Part shown: piece by piece, positions 12,492-23,329 of the stretch | Numbering within the stretch: position 1 is the stretch's first letter | How the letters are laid out: each line of letters begins with the position of its first letter | Made by a program: the position numbers and the translations under genes | The notes under the pieces: generated by a model | What the model was told of the DNA's origin: nothing | What the model saw: only the letters and a program-made list of their open reading frames with translations | Database searches by the model: none | NCBI GenBank assembly: GCA_948567375.1 | Contig: OX419760.1 | Span: 59,764,911-59,828,910 of the forward strand | DNA length: 64,000 bases | DNA from: Lunularia cruciata | Taxonomy: Eukaryota > Streptophyta > Marchantiopsida > Lunulariales > Lunulariaceae | Reading direction: 5' to 3'

Positions 12492-12860
12492 TTCAAGAAG
12501 CATCTAGGAAGTTTCTTGGGAAGCTTCTCGACTAGCTTAACTTGCACCCCAAGTAGGTAGCTTCTAGAAGCTTCCAACTAGCTTAGCTTGCATGCCAAGT
12601 AGACGGTTTCTAGAAAGAAGCTTCTTGAGAAACTTTCTGGTTAACTTGGCTTACACTCTAAGAAAGCAACTCAAGGAAGCTTCTTGCTTTCTGGTTAACT
12701 TGGCTTGCACTCTAAGAAAGCGGCTCAAGGAAGCTTCTTGCTTTCTAGTTAACTTGGTTTGCACTCTAAGAAAGCAACTCAAGGAAGCTTCTTGCTTCCT
12801 GGTTAACTTGGCTTGCACTTTAAGAAAATGGCTCAAGGAAGCTTCTTGAGAAGCTTCTCA
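12492..12860 (+). promoter_or_regulatory. Heat-shock-element-like cluster in LTR U3
   Basis: TTCTAGAAGCTTC at 12562-12574 is a perfect three-unit TTCnnGAAnnTTC. Further GAAnnTTC or TTCnnGAA pairs occur at 12492-12499, 12508-12515 and 12520-12527, once in each 54-bp unit, and in the block just before the TATA box. Plant heat-shock factors bind such arrays. Function here is inferred from spacing and repetition only. Confidence 0.5.
12633..12848 (+). repeat. 54-bp minisatellite in the C1 5-prime LTR, four units
   Basis: Units start at 12633, 12687, 12741 and 12795 (core GGTTAACTTGGCTTGCACTC). Each contains GGAAGCTTCTTG. The 3-prime LTR has a single unit near 18718-18770. Because 54 is divisible by three, the array is open in several frames; this is not evidence of coding. 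Confidence 0.9.
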
Positions 12861-12878
12861 AGGGCCTTGTATGCTACC

Positions 12879-12886
12879 TATAAATA
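12879..12886 (+). promoter_or_regulatory. TATA box of the C1 5-prime LTR
   Basis: TATAAATA, within CTACCTATAAATACC. The same motif is at 18797-18804 in the 3-prime LTR. It lies about 105 bp before the LTR end, as usual for an LTR promoter. Confidence 0.65.
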
Positions 12887-12990
12887 CCAAAACTGAAGCT
12901 TATGCTAGGCATTTGTAGTTTTCCCACATTCAAGTGTCCCAATGTGAGTTTCCATTCTCCTATTTCTCTCCTCGGGCTCGGTATTTTCCA

Positions 12991-13003
12991 TTGATATCAG
13001 AGC
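12991..13003 (+). promoter_or_regulatory. Primer-binding site, initiator-Met tRNA type
   Basis: TTGATATCAGAGC directly follows the LTR; the copy at 62993 reads TTGGTATAAGAGC. Both are one or two changes from the common plant TGGTATCAGAGC. Confidence 0.75.
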
Positions 13004-13256
13004 AAAAATGGGATGGATGGAATTTATGAACCACCAAATCCACTTCCACCAAACCATTGGGATTTTTGTGTCCAAGTACTACCCAAGCATCATTTCGTAC
13101 AATTCATCACCTCACACTTTGGACAAGATTTTTTGCATATGATCACCATATTTGAGGAACCCTTTGTGCTTCAAGTTGTAACTTATGGAGAACGGTGGAT
13201 GTGCTGCTTTTATGTATTAATAAATTAGATAGATTAGGGGTGGTGTGATAGAGTAG

Positions 13257-14000
13257 TGTAATACCAAGAGCTAGCCATATGATCTAGATGTGAAATTTGG
13301 TTTGGTAACATCTAGAATGATGTTATACATGATGGTAAAAATAGATAAGATAGAAGTATCACCAAAAGAGTACTTCTACTACTAGGGCAGAAACCGAAAT
13401 AGACTTGAGAACCTTAGAACCAATAGCTAGACATATGATTTAAAAGTGAGAATTGGTTTGGTAACATCTGGAAGGATGTTACACATGATGGACTAAACAG
13501 ATCAGCAAGAGGTATCACCAAAAGGGGACTTCTACTAATAGAGTAGGAACTGAAATATGCCTGAAATCTTTGAAGGCAATTTTGGAGGCCTAAACGGATG
13601 AATTAGGCCTCCAAAATGTGCAGACCCCCCCTCCCCCCCAACTGAGGAAAGGCTAGCCTTCCATCCCCCCTGCTTTGTCTTGTCGAGAGCTCTCCAACAG
13701 TACCTTACTCATGTGATTTTGAGATTCCTATAGGAAGACTCCCTAAAAGATTCCCTCCGGTCAAAGCTTATTTGACCAACCAGATAGGACCTAGACCAGA
13801 CATGTCACCCATCCAAGTAAGTAATCCAAGGGTGGAGCTTGCTGACATGTCACCTATTTGTGTCCCTAATCCTATGGTGGAGCTTCCTTGGAGGAGATCC
13901 TCTTTGTCTATATAATAAAGAGAAGGTGCTCCTTTGGGGCATCAAATGTTTGAGTGTGCAATCTGTGTTTTCTCTCTTCTCTTGTCCTCGGAGTATTACA
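13257..14000 (+). mobile_element. Solo LTR, family B (copy B2) in the chromovirus leader
   Basis: It begins TGTAATACC and ends GTATTACA, flanked by perfect AGTAG duplications (13252-13256 and 14001-14005). The empty site is visible in the second chromovirus copy, where GATAGAGTAGTAG runs straight into the gag start (63228-63250). The 744-bp LTR has a ~157-bp internal duplication, a C-rich tract (13626-13640), a TATATAATAAAG promoter/poly-A-like block near 13910, and a pyrimidine-rich U5. Confidence 0.95.
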
Positions 14001-14010
14001 AGTAGCAACC

Positions 14011-14923
14011 ATGGCGGCAATGCTCAATGTTATCCTTGCTATGCAGCAACAAATTGAGCACCTTATTGGATTGTTGGATGAACAAGATCTTTGACGACAA
14101 GAGCACATAGAGATAGTACCAATTTGAGAAGGAGAAGATCAAATCCGATTCCCTAAAAAAAAGGTATTTGAAGACAAGAATCTCCCAAGTGCAATGGAGA
14201 AATTTTTATTTAATTGTGAATGTTATTTTGAAACTACCAATCTGCAAGACGAGCAAAAACAAATTCTCTCGACTTCTAGCCAATTAGATGGAATAGCAAA
14301 GATACCGTGGAGATTCCAAGTGGAGCAAGCTGAAAGACAAATTTTTGCACCAATCTTGATGTGGGTAGAATTCAAGAGTGCAATAATTAGTCAATTCGAA
14401 GGAATAAATGCCACACAAGTTGCACGAGATAGGTTGGTAGAGTTGAAATAGATTGGCTCTGTAAGAAGTTTCATCACGTAATTCCAGAACACCATCATGC
14501 AAATTCCAGATATATTGGAAGGTGAAGCTCTAGATTGATTTGTGAGTGGCTTGAAGTCAAGAAACAAATTAAAGGTAACCATGCAAGAGCCATAACACCT
14601 AGAGGAAGCCATGCGGTTGGCCAAACATTTTGATTCCTTGGTTGCAACAACTTGGTCTTGACTTCGACCTCCACAAAACCTACCAATACACTATACATGG
14701 GTGGAGGGGCCGGCACTAATGGAGATTGATGCCATTTAACAAAGATCACTTGGTGATGTAGATAGAGAAAAACTATGACAAAATGGTGATTGTTTTTATT
14801 GTTGCCAATTGGGACATCGTATCGCTGAATGTCTACTCAAGAATGGGTAACCTCAACAAGTTGCCCAGATGGAGTTTGTTGAGCAAATGATCAAGGAAAC
14901 AAGGAATCCCAATAGGAGATTTT
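14011..14923 (+). pseudogene. gag of chromovirus C1, degenerate
   Basis: It starts ATGGCGGCAATG (MAAML...) right after the B2 insertion. The longest open piece (14194-14451) has blocks FLFNCECYFETTNLQDEQK and GINATQVARDRLVELK typical of the capsid region of plant Ty3/gypsy gag. A CCHC knuckle reads CFYCCQLGHRIAEC at about 14790-14831, with all four ligands present. At least seven in-frame stops interrupt it. Gag would package the RNA. Confidence 0.75.
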
Positions 14924-15345
14924 GAGCCGTCTATTGGGAGCTTGATTAGTTCCAATGGGATTGAAGGATTGACTTATACAAGTTTATTTCACTTGCAAGG
15001 TATGATATCTAATCGGGGTTGTAGGATTTTGGTTGATTCTAGAAGTTCATAGAATTATATCTCTATGCAAGTAGCAAAGGAATTGGGTATCCCTATCTAG
15101 CTAGTAATTGGAAGTAGATTGATGATTGCGGATGGTAGAAAGAGTTTTGCATTCTATACCGCACATCCTATTACCTTCAAGATTAAGAAGGAGTATTTGG
15201 AATGTATGAGGTTTGTAGTGGCACCTCTACACTACTATGTCATTCTAGGATTACCTTAGCTTGAACGTCATAAGGTTCAATTTGATTGGACGTGACAACA
15301 AATTCAAGTACAACACCAAGGTAGGAATTTCCGATTAGGTTGTTT
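14924..15345 (+). pseudogene. Aspartic protease region of chromovirus C1
   Basis: Readable blocks are GCRILVDSRSS (position of the catalytic DSG/DTG, here DSR), AKELGIP, ADGRKSFAF and YVILGLP (ILG motif). Gene order between gag and RT and the ILG block support the call. The active-site glycine is lost and several stops occur. Confidence 0.6.
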
Positions 15346-15385
15346 GGCACCTCTGAATAAGACACCTAAAAATAGTCAGTCCTAG

Positions 15386-15565
15386 GATAGGAAGTTTGTT
15401 GAGAAGGTAGCCATAGAGCAAGCCTTGAAGGGGGATGAGTCCCAAGATGGGAAGTTTACCAAGAAAGCAGCGATGGAGCAAGCTTTGAAGGAAGATGAGT
15501 CCCTAGATGGGAAGTTTGTTAGTGAAGCAGCCATAAAACAAGCTTTGGAGGAAGATAAGTCTATT
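15386..15565 (+). repeat. Three in-frame 60-bp repeats between protease and RT
   Basis: Units start at 15386, 15446 and 15506 and encode 20-residue repeats of the pattern (D)GKF-x6-EQALKEDES. They are acidic and predicted helical. The spacer between protease and RT is normally variable, so this is a lineage-specific expansion. Confidence 0.85.
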
Positions 15566-15629
15566 TTTGCGGTGCTGATCAAGTTAATTGCACAAGGACA
15601 ATCTAAGGAGGGCCAAGAGCCTCATCAAG

Positions 15630-17040
15630 ACAATGGTTGATCAGATAGTTTAGGAGTTTGCTGATGTGTTTCTGGATGATTTGCCAAAGGGATTACCCTC
15701 CGATTGTGGTATGCACTTCTTCAAGATTGAGTTATTGCCAGGGAGTACTCCAATGAGTAGACCAATCTATTTGCTCTCACCAAAGGAGTTGGAGGAGTTG
15801 CAAACAACACTTACGGAGTTGTTGGAGACGGACTTCATATGACATAGTACCTCTCCTTGGGGAGCTCCGGTACTATTTGTTCCAAAGAAGGATGGAGTAC
15901 TTCGTTTCTATATTGATTACCATAGGCTCAATAAAAAAATAATGAAGAATGCATATCCCTTACCTTGGATTGATGACTTGCTTGATCAACAAAGTGGAGC
16001 ATGATATTTTTCCAAGTTGGATCTCTACAGTGGTTATTGGCAAATCCCCATTGATAGGGAGGATGTGCAAAAGATTGCTTTTTGCACAAGGTATGCGCAT
16101 TTTGAGTAGAGAGTTGTACCTTTTGGGCTCACTAATGCTCCAACAGTCTTCATGGATTAGATGCATCAGGTGTTGGATGGAATACTGGATCAATATGTGG
16201 TGGTGCTCTTGGATGATATCTCAATCTATAATAAGTCAGAGGCAAAATAGGTAAATCTTGTGCAAGAAGTCCTAAGACAACTACGACAATGGAAATTTTA
16301 TTGCAAGAAGTCAAAGTGTGCCTTTTGGTAGAAGGAAGTCACCTTCTTGGGTCACAAGATGTCATTGGAAGGGATGAAGATGGAAGAGGAGAAATTCAAG
16401 GCCATTACTAATTGGCCTACTTAGAAGGATGCTATACAGGTATGGCATTTAATGGATTGGCCAATTTTTATCGACGGTTCATCCATTATTATGCTCATGT
16501 GGCTACACCATTGACTGACCTCTTGGGGAAGAACTCAAGCTTCTAGTGGACCACCAAGTATGAAGAAGCATTTTAGAAGCTAAAACATATGGCGTCTTCA
16601 AGACCCATCCTTCAACCATATGATCCTCATCTACCTTGTGTGGTTAATTTTGATGCTTCTAACTGTGCAATTGAAGCAGTGTTGCAACATGAATTCCCAA
16701 ATGGACTACATCCCATTGCCTTTGTGTCTCACTGACTAAATATAGCTGGAAGAAATTACTTTGCTCAAGATGGGGAACAACTTGCAATGGTATATGCTAC
16801 CAAGGTATAGAGGCATTATCTCTTGGGGAAATAAGTGATCATGCAAACTGATCACAAACCATTGTTGCAAACCTTACACTTGGAACACATGAAGAGTCAA
16901 CATCATCGATGGGAGAAGCAACTCCAATTGTTTGACATCAAACTTGCATACAAACTAGATTGGTTCCATGCCATCCTTGATGCTCTATCACAAAAACCTA
17001 ATTTGAAGTCTCCTCCTCTCATCACAATGGCAATTACATG
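15630..17040 (+). pseudogene. Reverse transcriptase and RNase H of chromovirus C1
   Basis: RT blocks appear in order: PLSPKEL-like, [15 protein letters not shown] (15855-15900), [23 protein letters not shown] (16010-16055), VPFGLTNAP, the catalytic block VVVLLDDISIYN (16197-16232), and FLGHKMS. RNase H follows with VNFDASNCAIEAVLQ (about 16642) and MQTDHKPLLQTLH (about 16840). The catalytic aspartates of RT remain, but stops and at least two frameshifts prevent translation. Confidence 0.85.
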
Positions 17041-17189
17041 GTGGCAATTGACTCCAAGGTCCAAAATGAGTTTTGGTTAGCTTTACAACAAAATCTTTTC
17101 TTCCCAAATGGTGCATGATTGTCTTACAACATGCGATAAGGAGTACAACATCTTCTCCTTCAAGGAAGGGCTTCTATTCCATGAGGACT

Positions 17190-18060
17190 AGATCTATGTT
17201 CCTGCCAAAGGTCTCCGACTTGTGCATCTTTAAAAAGCCCATGATTTATGGGTTGTTGGTCACATGGGTATAGACAAGACCTTGGGTACCCTCCAATGCC
17301 AATGGTGGTGGTGGCCCAACATCACACAAAATTTTGAGAGTTTGTCCAGTAGTGTGAAAGTTGCCAATGCAACAAGGCCAACAACCAAAAGCCAAGTGGA
17401 CTCCTTCAACCACTCTCCATTCCATCCACTCAATGGGAACATGTGAATTTGGATCTCATCACATCCTTACCCAAGACAAAGCAAGGACACACAACAATAG
17501 TGGTGTTTGTGGATAAGCTTAGAAAGCAAATCCACTTGGCACTAACTTTTGATACCATGGATGCTCCAACCTTAGTGCAAATCTACTTTGACAATATCTT
17601 CAAGCATCATGGGATACCACGTGTACTCATCTCCGACCGTGATCCTTGATTCACTAGGAAGTTTTGGCAAGCTTTCTTCCAAATACTCAACACCAAGCTT
17701 GCTTTGTCCACGGACTATCATCCTCAAACTGATGGACAAACTGAACGTGCAAATCATACCTTGGAAGATATGTTGTGTGCCTTTGTCAATGTCCACCATA
17801 CCAATTGGGATGAATGTCTTGCAGTTGCAGAATTTGCCTACAACAATTCCAAACATGCAAGCACCGGATTTTCTCCTTTCTTTCTAAATTTTGGCCAAAA
17901 TCCGCTTGTTCTAGATTCTCTTCTTGCTCCTCTCCCAATCTCAGGTCCCTCATACTTCAACCTTCTTGACCATTATCTCCCTGTCTCTCCAATAAGCCAA
18001 ATCTTACGTCCTTATTGCCCAAAATCGTCAAAAACAATATGCGGACCACCATTGTCATAA
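17190..18060 (+). pseudogene. Integrase of chromovirus C1, degenerate
   Basis: The zinc-binding region is at 17240-17400 (GHMGIDKTL...CESCQ-like). The catalytic core follows: LDLITSLPKTKQGHTTIVVF (17449-), HGIPRVLISDRDP (second Asp, 17612-17649), then STDYHPQTDGQTERANHTLE (17707-17766, catalytic Glu), and EFAYNNSKHASTGFSPF. The D-D-E residues are all present, interrupted by stops near 17650 and later. Confidence 0.85.
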
Positions 18061-18329
18061 TCTCACATTTGAAGTCGGTGATAAAGTCATGTTATCCTCT
18101 AGTAACCTACCCATCCCACTTGATAACCAAGTTTGTAAACTTGCCCTTAATTGGATAGGACCCTTTGATGTTACCCAAATTATCTCTTTTGTTGCTTATC
18201 AACTTGCCTTACCTTGTCATATGCGCATCCACCCTATCTTTCATATTTCCAAGTTAAAACCCTTTGTTCCTAACTCATTTTCTTTTTCCTCTTGTGTCCA
18301 ACCTCCTCCTCCTCCCATCCCTATCAATG

Positions 18330-18540
18330 ATCATGAGGAGTACAAAGTTGATCGTATCCTTGCACATTGCTACATTCAACAAGGACGCCAACACATACAG
18401 TGTACAAGGTCCTTTGGAAAGAGTATCCCCTTCATGATGCCACATGGGAACCTCTTTCTCACCTCTACAATGCACAAAGGACCATCCAGGAGTTTGAAGC
18501 TTCAATGGCGATGAGGACATCACCAACTAGCGGTGGAGGA
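18330..18540 (+). pseudogene. Chromodomain at the chromovirus C1 C-terminus
   Basis: EYKVDRILAH in one frame and TVYKVLWKEYPLHDATWEPL in another (18385-18444) make up a chromodomain split by a frameshift. In chromoviruses this module steers integration to particular chromatin. Confidence 0.8.
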
Positions 18541-18543
18541 ATA

Positions 18544-18908
18544 TGTAACAATATGAAGTTTAGTGACGTAGTTAGCAAGGCTAATGAAGTAGTGAATAAG
18601 CCAAATTAGCCCAAAATATTCTAGAAGCATCTAGGAAGCTTCTAGCTTAACTTGCACCCCAAGCAGGTAGCTTCTAGAAGCTTCTAACTAGCTTAGCTTG
18701 CATGCCAAGTAGGTGGTAGTTAACTTGGCTTGCACTCTAAGAAAGCGACTCAAGGAAGCTTCTTGAGAAGCTTCTCCAAGGGCCTTATATGCTACCTATA
18801 AATATCAAAGCCAAAGCTCATGCTAGGCATTTGGAGTTTTCACACATTCAAGTGTCCCAATGTGAAGTTCCATTCTCCTATTTCTCTCCTTGGGCTTGGT
18901 CTTTTACA
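18544..18908 (+). repeat. 3-prime LTR of chromovirus C1
   Basis: It starts TGTAACAATATGAAG and ends CTTTTACA. It carries a perfect TTCTAGAAGCTTC at 18672-18684, TTCTAGAA at 18619-18626, a GAAnnTTC block before the TATA box (TATAAATA, 18797-18804), and only one 54-bp unit. Confidence 0.9.
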
Positions 18909-18913
18909 TGTAA

Positions 18914-19501
18914 ATTGGGAAAGATTGCTACATGAAGGGATTTGGAAGCTAGCATAGAGAAATAGTCAATCAAATCAATCTACCCTTTCCAATACCACAT
19001 CTATCACCAACATGATTTGCTAACAACCAAGGAAAGGTAGGAAGAATGATGGAAAGAGCAAAAATTGGTACTCCCAACAATAGGAGAAACCACTCCATAT
19101 ATTTTAGACCATGGATGGCCAAGCAAGCAAGATGTCAATGAAACATTACACCACAAAATATACCCTATTCCTTTTAGTCCTAGAAGTTGACTTGTCATCC
19201 CAACCACAACTTTGGGAACTACTCAAGAAGATATAATATTCCCCAAAAAATTGTTTGAGAGCCTACATCAAAGTCTTTACCAATTGCATTCTTGCTGCAT
19301 TCAATCTATAATGGCAATTGAGAAAGTTGCTTTATGAGTAGAGGAGAGACTTGAAAATAGCACCACCTTGCTAGAAGCAATTTGAATTGTATTGGAGGCT
19401 ACTGTATAGAGCTCTTGAGGAAAAAACATTTTATATTCAAGCTGACCAAAATCAAATCCAATAGCCTAGAATTAAGAGAGTTCCAAGAGAGAGAGAAGAG
19501 T
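18914..19501. other. Unassigned stretch
   Basis: Nothing was recognised. A 67-codon minus frame at 19004-19207 has no known motif. Confidence 0.5.
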
Positions 19502-19506
19502 ACATC

Positions 19507-20243
19507 TATAATACTTTGAGGTCAAGAGAAGAGAGAAAACATAGATTACACCCTCAACATTCGGTGACCCAAAGAAGCACCTTCTCTTTATTATATAGAC
19601 AAAGAGGATCCCCTCCAAGGAAGCTCCACCATAGGATTAGGCACACAGATAGGTGATATGTCAACAAGCTCCACCCTTGACTTACTTACTTGGATGGTTG
19701 ACATGTCGGTCTAGGTCCTATCTGGTTGGTCAAACAAGCTTTGACCGAAGGGAATATTTTAGGGAATCTTCCTATAGGAGTCTTAGAATCACATGAGTAA
19801 GGTACCATTGGAAAGCTCTTGACAAGACAAAGCAAGGGGAAGGGAAGGCCAGCCTTTTCTCCAGTAGGTGGGGGGAGTATGCACATTTTTGAGGCCTAAT
19901 TCATCTGTTTAGGCCTTTGAAATTGCCTTCAAAGATTTCAGGCATATTTTGGTTCCTACTCTATTAGAAGAAGTCCCCTTTTGGTGATACCTCTTTCTAA
20001 TCTGTTTAGTCCATCATGTGTAACATCGTTCTAGATGTTACCAAACCAATTCTCACCTTTAAATAATATGTCTAGCTATTGGCTAAGGTTCTCAAGTCTA
20101 TTTCAGTTTCTGCTCTATTAGAAGAAGTACTCTTTTGGTGATACTTCTATTTGATCTATTTTGACCATCATGTATAATATCATTTTAGATATTACCAAAC
20201 CAAATTTCACATCTAGATCATATGGCTAGCTCTTGGTATTACA
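19507..20243 (-). mobile_element. Solo LTR, family B, inverted (copy B3)
   Basis: The reverse complement matches B2 end to end, including the internal ~157-bp duplication and the C-rich tract (as GGTGGGGGGAG). Perfect ACATC duplications lie at 19502-19506 and 20244-20248. It is 737 bp, almost the same length as B2. Confidence 0.95.
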
Positions 20244-20248
20244 ACATC

Positions 20249-22080
20249 ACTCTTATGCATGGAGAAATATGAGAATTTATCAAGATTAATACCAACATGC
20301 TAGCCAATGCCCAAATTGGATATTGTAATTCTAGAGTTGAGGGTGAGATATTAAAATTAGCACCATGGTCTATGTTTTAGGCCAAGGTCTCCAAGTGACA
20401 TGTGTAGCATGTGGATGTGATGATGAGAGCAATGTAGAATTGAAGTGGTCATTTACACCCATTTCATAATATGTAATATCTCTCAGCCAAGGAAGATGGG
20501 TGGGAGGGTTTTTGGTCTAGTGGCTATGAGATGGTCTAAGCTCATTAGTGGAGGTCACAAGTATAAGGAACCGTGTTCACTAATTAGTTTGAGAAGAGCA
20601 AATTGGTTGCCAGTTAGCCAGGCAGGTAGAGGCTAGGAGAACCTCACATTAGTGGTCATTGAAAGCTAGCTTGGAGCTCTAGGCAATCAAAGGAATCTCT
20701 TCATTTTTTAAGGATAGAGATATTTAGACCCAAGACCAAATCCATTAAACTTGTGGTGAGCAAGGCTCTCAAGGTGCATTGTGGAATGAGCTAACTCTTA
20801 GAGCTAGGGTACTATCATTTCATCATCATTGTGTATTTTGTTGTCTAGGATTTGTGCATAACCTTTCATTGTGTATGTATGTGATGTGTTAGTGTTGTTG
20901 TAGGAAAATCCTTTAGGAAGGGTATTTGGGAGAAGACATGGTGACGCTTGTGAAAAATCTAGAGAAATATCAAAACCTACACCTGCAAGCCTTAACTTGA
21001 CCCCATTTTGGGAGTAGGTTTGTGTGTTCAAACTTGTGGTCAAAGTGTGTTGGTCTTAGGCCACTTTAAGCTTGCCTAGATTCCTATGAGCATGATGGAG
21101 GTAAATCAAAACCTCCTTCTTATTAGAAGACTTTTAAAGAATTGACTTGATAGGAGGGATGTGTTCCGCTTAGGAGCCGGTTTGGAAGGCATACCACTTT
21201 GATCTCAACCTGATCCGCATTACCTGGTGTGTGAAGGAAAATTTTTGCTACAACAATGCCTAGGTCCTTCATGCCTTTATGCAATCAAATAGATTGAGCT
21301 TCAAAATCAAAAATTTTAAGAGAATGACCTCAAGATGCATTCTTATCTTATCTTTAGCACTTTTTTGGGGTAGTTGAGAATACTTCCAAAAACTAAACAT
21401 CCACACAATATGGCAGATATACTTTTTTGACATCATAGTTAAAGGAGCTTATGAAGATTAAGAGTAAATTAGTAAAGTAAAACATAGGTGGCAAGAAGTA
21501 GAAAGAAGTAGCAGTGGTATTAGCTAGTAAGCATCATCACAAGATAGTAGAGATTGGGGAAAATTGTAAATTAGAATTAGCAAAGAGAACTTGGATCAAT
21601 TAGTAGAATGTGTAAAGAACTATTAAATTAGCTAGGAGTTTAGGAAGTTGGAGCAATTTGTGTGTTTGATCCTTGGTGGTCTAGGCAAGTGTTTGAAGCA
21701 ACACATTGATGGGACTTGGAAATTATTTTAGTGTAGGAAGTACTCAACACTCTAAATACTTGAGGTGTTTCTCTTTGCATACAACTGAATTTTGGAGGCC
21801 AAGATTTGACTTCCAAGAAGAGGATGTTGGACTTCTCTATTGAGTTGAAATTTTTGTGGTGAATTGAAGTTTTTCAATGAATTTGAGAAGAGGTTACAAA
21901 AAGTATCTAAGAGGGATCAGCCATCTTTGGATTGAAATATCACTTTCAAGATACAATTTGATTTATTTTATGTGTAAGTGATTTTGGGTTTTGTGAATTT
22001 CTATAATGTGCTATTTGAGGTTTTCAACATTACTAATTGTATCCTTGCGGGAATGAATGGTTTCTTATCAAAATACTACA
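20249..22080. other. Unassigned stretch
   Basis: No recognisable gene or repeat. Open frames at 20445-20636 (+) and 20804-21043 (-) show no known motif. Confidence 0.5.
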
Positions 22081-22089
22081 ATTTGGTGA

Positions 22090-23320
22090 TTATTATGTTG
22101 TGTTACTTTCACTCTCACAAGTTCAATCATTTGGAGATTTTTGATAAACCCTTTCAAAATGAGCATTACTTCCACACCTTAGGCAAGGGATTTTATTATA
22201 TTGAGCTTGATCTTGAGCTCCATTCTTCATTGGTGATCTCAATCCTGTCACAAAGTTCTTGGTCAACATTGCACTTATGCACCATCATTTTCTCCATTTC
22301 ATCCTGACCTTTTCTCAAAGTCATCTTGAAATTCTGCTCCAACTTGTCCGATTTATCTATCGAGATGTAAAATTCATCTCACTTTTCTTGTTGTAGACTA
22401 TTTACTCATGAATTTCTCAATGAGAGATTTTGTTTTAACTCTCCCAAGTGCATACATTGTTCCTCCTTTCTCCTCTCAATGTTTCCAGTGCAAGCTCTAT
22501 TGAAGTCCCTCACAAATGCTTCTGCATCCTCACTTCCTTTTCCATTGTATCACCTCTCTCAATATAACTTCATTTAAGGTTCTTTATTTCTTATGTCTTT
22601 CTTTTAAAGGTCCTACTCTTTTAAGCTTTCAATTTAAGAAAAAAATAACTTTTTCTCTCAAGGTAATACTTATGGATGAAAAACATATTATGATTAGACC
22701 TCCTTTAATTGAAAACCAAGTTTTTCCCACTGAAAGACAGTAAATGATTCTCTCAAATCTTATGCTAATCAAAAGGGATCTTTTCAATAGAGTAAAAAAA
22801 GCTTTAGTTTCATTCTAGAAAATTCCATCAATAGCAATACAAAAGAAAGAGGTAATTCAAATATATCTAACTTTGTTCACTCATAAGTTTTGTTGCCTCT
22901 TCCAAAGTGGCTATCAATCTATTCCTCATACTCTCTTTCTAAATCATCCTAAGCAAAATTTTTCCATGGCTAATTGCTAGAGTTTTTGAGCAGATATAGG
23001 AACCTTCTCAATAGTTGCACTTAATGTTCCTCCAAAGTTCCCCGTCAAACATTGAAGATTGCTACATTCCATTGCACTCATGCTCCTTTTGAACTCCTTC
23101 ACTCCACAATTTGTGCACAAGATGTACTCCACCTAGGTCTAACATACAATCCAAGATCAAGTTTATCCCTCTTGTCTTGAGTCTTCTTTCCTTCAAATGT
23201 GCAAGCATGAGCTTTGTGATGCTTCTCCCCACAATTATAACACTTGAGCACCAACTTTGCAAAGGCAGAGAATTTGTGCACCTAGTTGATAATAATATGC
23301 TAGAAACCAGATCTTAACTT
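22090..23320 (-). mobile_element. Ty3/gypsy family A fragment (copy A3): leader ORF and gag
   Basis: The minus strand carries the leader zinc-finger ORF (about 23060-23281: KCYNCGEKHHKAHACTFEGK and, in another frame, CTNCGV...HECNG), then gag sequence matching the other A copies (about 22240-22560), then a damaged nucleocapsid knuckle (CLRCGSNAHFERV) near 22150. No LTR or pol was found. Frames are broken. Confidence 0.65.
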
Positions 23321-23329
23321 GCATGCCAT

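Larger units (their letters stand above)
12417..12990 (+). repeat. 5-prime LTR of chromovirus C1
   Basis: It begins TGTAACAATATGG and ends at TATTTTCCA, immediately before the primer-binding site. It is 574 bp against 365 bp for the 3-prime LTR, mainly because of a four-unit 54-bp minisatellite. A TATA box (TATAAATA, 12879-12886) follows clustered GAAnnTTC motifs. Confidence 0.9.
12417..18908 (+). mobile_element. Ty3/gypsy chromovirus, family C (copy C1), full length but decayed
   Basis: Two LTRs (12417-12990 and 18544-18908) enclose a primer-binding site resembling the initiator-Met tRNA type, gag with a CCHC knuckle, protease, reverse transcriptase, RNase H, integrase and a C-terminal chromodomain. 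Flanks GGTAA (12412-12416) and TGTAA (18909-18913) match at 4 of 5 positions. A family-B solo LTR is inserted in the leader at 13257-14000. All frames contain stops, so the element is non-autonomous now. Confidence 0.9.

Noticed and set aside
12592..12849. Plus frame with four 18-residue repeats (and a mirror frame on the minus strand)
   Set aside because: It is the 54-bp LTR minisatellite; 54 is a multiple of three, so frames stay open by arithmetic.
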